Of a stretch of DNA of 44,870 bases, positions 40,541-44,870 are shown piece by piece. Made by a program: the position numbers and the translations under genes. Source of the DNA: UBA4923 sp964486135 (lineage in GTDB: Bacteria; Bacillota; Clostridia; Saccharofermentanales; DTU023); contig CAZAKT010000012.1 of assembly GCA_964486135.1 (NCBI GenBank), positions 1-44,870 on the forward strand. Direction: 5' to 3'. The notes beneath the pieces are model-generated. The model did not search any database, had not been told where the DNA came from, and saw only the letters and a program-made list of their open reading frames with translations. How positions within the stretch are numbered: the stretch's first letter is position 1; every line of letters begins with the position of its first letter.

Positions 40541-42499
40541 TTGGGACTCATTTCAAGACATAGCATAGACGCGGTGATCGAAGCCAACGACATCGTCGAT
40601 GTCGTGTCTTCCTATGTCAAGCTGGACAAGCGAAGTTCCCTCAACCTCTTTGGCCTCTGCCCCTTCCACGATGAAAAGACACCCTCTTTTAGCGTCTCGC
40701 CGGGTAAACAGATCTTCTATTGCTTCGGCTGCCAGAAGGGTGGAAATGTCATCAAGTTCATCAGGGAAATCGAACACCTGTCCTATCCGGAAGCCATCCG
40801 CTTCCTGGCCGAACGTTCAGGCGTAACCCTTGAAGAAACAGAAGATGATTTTTGGAAGGAACGTTTTGGTAAGCAGCGCGAAGCCTACGAAGCCCTGAGG
40901 GAGGCGGCCGGCTTCTATTACACCAGCCTGGAGGGCCCTCTGGGTCAGGAGGCCAGGGCCTACCTCAAAAGAAGGGGCATAGACAGGCGCCTTTATCGGA
41001 AATACGGGCTGGGTTACGCCCCCCGGGAGAGCCGGGCCCTCTATGACCGGCTGGCTGGCAAGTCCATTCCGGATGAAGCCATGCTGGATGCAGGTCTGGT
41101 CCTGCCTGACAGGCGGTCGGGCCAGGGCTACTACGACTTTTTCCGCCACCGGGTCATGTTCCCCATCATCGACTCGAACGGACGGGTCCTGGCCTTTGGC
41201 GGCCGGGCGCTGGAGGATAAGGGGCCCAAGTATATAAACTCGTCGGAGACAGTGGTTTACCAGAAGAACAGGCATTTGTTCGGTATTCCCCAGGCGGCGA
41301 AAAGTCCCTCCAAGTTCTGGTTCCTGGTGGAAGGCTATATGGATGTCCTGGCCCTGGCCAGGGCGGGCCTGGATCACGCGGTGGCCCCCTTGGGAACCGC
41401 CTTGACCCGGAACCAGGCCCAGTTGATCGGCCGGTATGTCGACAGGGTCACCCTCCTCATGGACAGTGACCGGGCCGGCAGGGAGGCCAGTGTCCGCTCA
41501 GGCGAGATTCTGGAAAAAGCCGGGATCCGGACCCGCTACATCTACCTGAAAGAGGCAAAGGACCCGGACGATTACTTGGAGCAATTCGGACGGGAACGCC
41601 TGTTGGCAGCCCTCTCGGAGAGCTATGACCTGACCGGCTACAAGCTGGCCCTCCTGAGACATGACCAGGAGGAAGCCATAGGTATGCCGGACAGTGAGTA
41701 CCGTGACAGGGCCCTGGACCTCTTGGCCGCTGAGGCCGACAGCACCAAAAGAGAGATCTACGGGGGACAGCTGGCAAAAGAATTGCAGATAAGCCGCCGG
41801 GCTGTCGGTGAGGAGATTGACCGGAGGCGGGGTTTGGTCAGGGGGGCGGAGGGGGCCCTGGAAACCGACCAGGCCAGGACCCGGGTCAAAGAGGGAAGCA
41901 GAAGGAAGGGGACCGCCTACAGTGGAACCGAGATTCTGCTTTTAATGATGCTGGCCTATGACAACCGGCTGGCGGATACAGGGCTCAGGCTGAGGGGGGA
42001 CCAGCTGGAGGAATACGCCCTGGATACAGCTGTAAAAGAGTTTTTGCGTTCACAGGGGGTCGCCGCCCCCTTGTCCGCTGACGATTTTTCCAGCAGGATC
42101 CTGCGTCAGATTGCCTCAAGGGCACTGGGGGACGCGCGGGAGGGAGTGTTGACACTGGCCTCCTTGCATTCTATAGTCGATAGTATTCTGGAAGCGGACC
42201 AGGAGGGCCAGGAAGGGGATCAGTTGCCCGATCCTGACCGGATCCATTCCCTGATCCAGAAGCAGTTGCACGCCATGGAGGAAAGCAAACTGTCGACTGA
42301 GGCGGAGGAGAGGGTTTACCTACAGAAGCTGGCTGAGCTCCGGCTCCACAGATGGCGGCGGGAAGCCTCGCGATTGAACCGCAAGGCGCATGAATTGGAA
42401 ATGGAAGGTTCGGATGCTGAGGCGGAGGAGCATTTCTCCCAGGCCGCCAAGCTGACAACAGCAGCGGATGCCTTTAGAATGATTACCCAAGGAGAATAA
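40541..42499 (+). CDS. dnaG: DNA primase
   Basis: DnaG makes RNA primers at the replication fork. From the TTG at 40541 the product is 652 residues. It has the zinc domain (Cys40, His43, Cys61, Cys64), the Toprim core (VEGYMDVLAL; LLMDSDRAG), and a C-terminal helical region of the DnaB-binding type. Starting at 40541 places the conserved ANDIVDVVSSYVKL at the usual distance from the N-terminus. The ATG at 40475 would add 22 unrelated residues and precedes the likely transcription start. The Shine-Dalgarno sequence is only G-rich (GGGG). rpoD follows after two bases, as in the classic macromolecular-synthesis operon. Confidence 0.93.
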   Translation: MGLISRHSIDAVIEANDIVDVVSSYVKLDKRSSLNLFGLCPFHDEKTPSFSVSPGKQIFYCFGCQKGGNVIKFIREIEHLSYPEAIRFLAERSGVTLEETEDDFWKERFGKQREAYEALREAAGFYYTSLEGPLGQEARAYLKRRGIDRRLYRKYGLGYAPRESRALYDRLAGKSIPDEAMLDAGLVLPDRRSGQGYYDFFRHRVMFPIIDSNGRVLAFGGRALEDKGPKYINSSETVVYQKNRHLFGIPQAAKSPSKFWFLVEGYMDVLALARAGLDHAVAPLGTALTRNQAQLIGRYVDRVTLLMDSDRAGREASVRSGEILEKAGIRTRYIYLKEAKDPDDYLEQFGRERLLAALSESYDLTGYKLALLRHDQEEAIGMPDSEYRDRALDLLAAEADSTKREIYGGQLAKELQISRRAVGEEIDRRRGLVRGAEGALETDQARTRVKEGSRRKGTAYSGTEILLLMMLAYDNRLADTGLRLRGDQLEEYALDTAVKEFLRSQGVAAPLSADDFSSRILRQIASRALGDAREGVLTLASLHSIVDSILEADQEGQEGDQLPDPDRIHSLIQKQLHAMEESKLSTEAEERVYLQKLAELRLHRWRREASRLNRKAHELEMEGSDAEAEEHFSQAAKLTTAADAFRMITQGE

Positions 42500-42501
42500 A
42501 T

Positions 42502-44004
42502 ATGGTTAATGATAAAGAAGATTTGATGGTCCTGGATAGCTGGCGGGAGGCCCTGGCACGGACCGCGACCCTTATGGCCGTCGCAAGAGCTGAAGGGGAC
42601 CAGCCCGGATTGGAGGCTGAAGTGGCCGCCCCGCTTGTCCTTGCCGTCTCACATTACGCGCCCCATGGGGAGACCGGGCTGGAGGTCCTCTCTGACGATG
42701 AGCTGGAGCTTGATCTTGGTATGGAGGAGCAGGGGGAGGAAGGGGAGCCGGTTGAGCTGGAGAAGGAAGGCCTGTCCGTCACCTCCCTGACAGAGGACGA
42801 GGAGGAAGAGTTGGAGGAGGAGTTCCTCTCTGATTCCGAGGACGAGATTGACGATTCCATCTATGACAAAAAAGAGGAGGAGGAGGATTCCGAAGAGACG
42901 GATGACGAGGTCCTGCTGGAGCGCATTACGGATACCGACCTTGACCTGAACGCCATCTATCCCCTGATCTGTCACGGGAAGGACAATGACGGTGAGTTGG
43001 AGCAGCAGGAAGTCCTCGATTATCTGGAACGGATCAAATGGGATGAGGAGCGGCTGGACGATGTCATCGTCATGCTGGAACGGGCCGGCATCGAGGTTAT
43101 CGATGAGGACGAGATCGAGCGTGAAATCAGGGAAAGGGACCGGAACAAGAAGGCCGAAGCCTTCAACGATGCCATGATCGTCGACGACCCCGTCCGCATG
43201 TATCTCAAGGAAATCGGCAAGGTCGAGTTGCTGACTGCCGATGAGGAGAAGGAACTGGCCGCCCGGATGGAAGCCGGGGACTGGGAGGCGAAACAGCATC
43301 TGATAGAGGCCAACCTCCGTTTGGTCGTCAGTATCGCCAAGCGTTATACGGGGCGGGGTATGCATTTCCTGGATCTGATCCAGGAGGGCAATCTGGGTTT
43401 GATCAAGGCGGTTGACAAATTTGACTACACCAAGGGCTTCAAGTTCAGTACCTACGCGACCTGGTGGATCCGCCAGGCCATCACCCGGGCCATAGCCGAC
43501 CAGGCGAGGACCATCAGGATTCCTGTCCATATGGTGGAGACCATCAACAAGCTGATCCGGATCCAGCGACAGCTGGTGCAGGAGCTGGGCAGGGAGCCGG
43601 AGGTCGAGGAGATCGCGGCTGAGATGGAACTGACCCCGGAGAAGGTCCGCGAGATCATGAAAATCTCCCAGGAACCGGTCTCTCTGGAAAAACCCATCGG
43701 GGAGGAAGAGGACAGCCATCTGGGAGACTTCATCCCGGATGAGGACGCGCCTTCGCCTGCGGATCAGGCGGCGACCACCCTGCTCAAGGAGGAGTTGACC
43801 AAGGTGCTGTCCGGCCTGACCCCAAGGGAGGAAAAGGTCCTGCGCCTGAGATTCGGCCTTGACGACGGACGGGCCAGGACCCTGGAGGAGGTTGGCCTTG
43901 AGTTCGACGTCACCCGTGAGCGCATCCGGCAGATCGAGGCCAAGGCCCTGCGCAAGATGCGGGGGCCCAACATGAGCGCCAGGCTGCGGGAATACCTGGA
44001 GTAA
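42502..44004 (+). CDS. rpoD: Primary RNA polymerase sigma factor (RpoD/SigA)
   Basis: This is the housekeeping sigma factor. The 500-residue protein has regions 1.2-2.4 (DDPVRMYLKEIG from about residue 229; LRLVVSIAKRYTGRGM; LDLIQEGNLGLIKAVDKFDYTKGFKFSTYATWWIRQAI shown only in part as GNLGLIKAVDKFDYTKGFKF). Region 3 and region 4.2 follow (TLEEVGLEFDVTRERIRQIE). Region 4.2 continues as RKMRGPNMSARLREYLE, where most SigA proteins have a LRHPSRS-type sequence. The N-terminus is long, and residues 63-145 are strongly acidic with Glu and Asp runs. AAGGAG sits before the ATG. It is cotranscribed with dnaG and trmK. Confidence 0.97.
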   Translation: MVNDKEDLMVLDSWREALARTATLMAVARAEGDQPGLEAEVAAPLVLAVSHYAPHGETGLEVLSDDELELDLGMEEQGEEGEPVELEKEGLSVTSLTEDEEEELEEEFLSDSEDEIDDSIYDKKEEEEDSEETDDEVLLERITDTDLDLNAIYPLICHGKDNDGELEQQEVLDYLERIKWDEERLDDVIVMLERAGIEVIDEDEIEREIRERDRNKKAEAFNDAMIVDDPVRMYLKEIGKVELLTADEEKELAARMEAGDWEAKQHLIEANLRLVVSIAKRYTGRGMHFLDLIQEGNLGLIKAVDKFDYTKGFKFSTYATWWIRQAITRAIADQARTIRIPVHMVETINKLIRIQRQLVQELGREPEVEEIAAEMELTPEKVREIMKISQEPVSLEKPIGEEEDSHLGDFIPDEDAPSPADQAATTLLKEELTKVLSGLTPREEKVLRLRFGLDDGRARTLEEVGLEFDVTRERIRQIEAKALRKMRGPNMSARLREYLE

Positions 44005-44013
44005 AGCCGACGG

Positions 44014-44730
44014 ATGATTTCAAGCGGAGGGCAAAGCAGGCGGGGAAGGCTGGCCTTGCTCCTGGATCTGGCCGGCCGGATACCCTGCCGCCGCTTGATT
44101 GATATCGGTTGCGACCATGCCTGGGTACCGCTTGAATTACTGAAGAACGGCCACTGCCAATCCATCCTGGTCACTGATCTGCGCCAGGGGCCCCTCCAGG
44201 CCGCCATGAGGCGGGCAGAAGGGGAGGGCGTCGTCCAAGGCTTTGAGACCTGCCTGACAGACGGCCTCGACAGGCTTGACGTCCGGGAGGACGATCTTCT
44301 CCTGATAAGCGGCCTGGGCGGGGAGACCATAGCCGGTATCCTGGAAGCTCACCCCCAGAAGGCCAGGCGGCCGGTCCGGCTTATCCTCCAACCACAGACA
44401 AAGGAAGAGTGCCTCCGGGAGGCCCTGGTCCGTCTCGGCCTTTCCATCCGGGAGGAGCACTATGTCCTGGAGGGGGACAAGGTCTATCTGGTAATCCTGG
44501 CGGAAGCGGGAGGGCCGGTCAGTGAGACCCTCAGGCCTCTGGAACTTTTTCTGGGTCCCCGGATCCTCCTTCGCACCAGGGAGGGCCTGGCGGCCAGGGA
44601 GTGGGACCGGGACCCGGCCCTTGAGGCCTATCTTCAAAAACGCCTCCAGCGGCTGAAAAAGCAGGCCCCCTACGACAAGGCCTCCCAGGCTATCCTGGAT
44701 GAATTTCAGGAATTCCTGGAGACCCCCTGA
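44014..44730 (+). CDS. trmK: tRNA (adenine-22-N1)-methyltransferase TrmK
   Basis: TrmK methylates N1 of adenine 22 in tRNA. The 238-residue product has a class I SAM-binding motif (LIDIGCDHAWVPLELL), then VTDLRQGPLQAA, and LLISGLGGETIAGIL. The last is the family's ISGMGG-type block, with Leu where Met is common. A C-terminal helical part rich in Lys and Gln follows. Nine bases separate it from rpoD, the typical Gram-positive order. In Bacillus-like genomes a Nif3-family gene often follows; here the next feature is rnpB. The match is by motif and context. Confidence 0.9.
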   Translation: MISSGGQSRRGRLALLLDLAGRIPCRRLIDIGCDHAWVPLELLKNGHCQSILVTDLRQGPLQAAMRRAEGEGVVQGFETCLTDGLDRLDVREDDLLLISGLGGETIAGILEAHPQKARRPVRLILQPQTKEECLREALVRLGLSIREEHYVLEGDKVYLVILAEAGGPVSETLRPLELFLGPRILLRTREGLAAREWDRDPALEAYLQKRLQRLKKQAPYDKASQAILDEFQEFLETP

Positions 44731-44741
44731 AATAATTTCAT

Positions 44742-44770
44742 TTGTACCCCCAGGCTCTATTACGTATAAT
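44742..44770 (+). promoter_or_regulatory. Promoter for rnpB
   Basis: TTGTAC (44742-44747) and a perfect TATAAT (44765-44770) are separated by 17 bases. The predicted start at about 44777 coincides with the beginning of the RNase P RNA. Confidence 0.75.
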
Positions 44771-44776
44771 AGGTAG

Positions 44777-44870
44777 GATCAAGTGCTGAGTCAGCCGGAT
44801 GGTCGCGGCGCACTTTCGAAAGGAAGGCGCTGAGGAAAGTCCGGGCTCCCAGGGCAGGATGCCGGCTAAC
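44777..44870 (+). ncRNA. rnpB: RNase P RNA, 5' part (truncated by window end)
   Basis: The catalytic RNA of RNase P trims tRNA 5' ends. The conserved first block is clear: a GAGTCAGCCGGATGGTCGC-like P1-P2 start, a short hairpin (CTTTCGAAAG), then GAGGAAAGTCCGGGCTCC (44832-44849) and AGGGCAGGATGCCGGCTAAC at the end. These match CR I and the P4-region start of bacterial type A/B RNase P RNA. About 94 bases are visible; the rest lies beyond the window. The 5' end is inferred from the promoter. Confidence 0.92.

Noticed and set aside
1..44870. Mobile elements, CRISPR arrays, tRNA genes or defence systems
   Set aside because: I saw no transposase, integrase, direct-repeat array, tRNA cloverleaf or defence gene; all large open frames belong to housekeeping or single unknown families.

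Overview
The window reads as a stretch of conserved chromosome from a fairly high-GC member of the Firmicutes (Bacillota), most likely class Clostridia. The evidence is gene order and gene type: dnaG-rpoD-trmK, comM-dprA-topA-trmFO, queA-tgt-yajC and polA-coaE are neighbourhoods familiar from Gram-positive bacteria. There is also a ClpE-type ATPase, a folate-type TrmFO and a Spo0A-like DNA-binding domain. Genus cannot be given from this alone. About 33 genes are packed with short gaps or overlaps. I see no insertion sequence, prophage, CRISPR array, tRNA or rRNA, and no gap over about 200 bases without a gene.

Layout. 1-4.1 kb, minus strand: an iron-uptake operon feoA-feoB with murD attached, driven by a good sigma-70 type promoter. 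4.1-14.9 kb, plus strand: uvrA, a ClpE-like unfoldase, a DUF975 membrane protein, a small NfeD-like protein, pgi, and the radical SAM/DUF2344 pair. 14.9-24.15 kb: an SGNH/sialate-esterase-like protein that lacks the expected catalytic Ser and His, then valS, fba, ligA, a small membrane protein, and a protein with a Spo0A-type C-terminal domain. 24.2-24.5 kb, minus strand: HU, with a near-consensus promoter and a shared hairpin facing the Spo0A-like gene. 24.7-30.2 kb, plus strand: a DUF1858 CxxC protein, a membrane-bound sugar-nucleotide dehydratase, polA and coaE. 30.2-31.3 kb, minus strand: ychF, converging on coaE. 31.4-40.4 kb, plus strand: comM-dprA, then topA-trmFO-queA-tgt from a strong promoter, then yajC behind a structured leader. 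40.5-44.87 kb: dnaG-rpoD-trmK, then the 5' part of the RNase P RNA gene, which runs off the window.

Most of the content is housekeeping: DNA replication, repair and uptake (uvrA, ligA, polA, dnaG, topA, dprA, comM, HU), tRNA maturation (valS, trmFO, queA, tgt, trmK, rnpB), glycolysis (pgi, fba), proteostasis and secretion (clpE, yajC), and envelope and iron (murD, feoAB, sugar-nucleotide dehydratase). Several genes start with TTG behind a strong Shine-Dalgarno sequence (polA, dprA, tgt) or probably start with TTG (dnaG).

I do not see a clear new multi-gene system. The best leads are single loci: the receiver-less Spo0A-like protein (23496-24149), the catalytically degenerate SGNH protein (14961-17213), the cysteine-rich tail on FeoA, the structured yajC leader, and nested dyads upstream of the DUF1858 gene.
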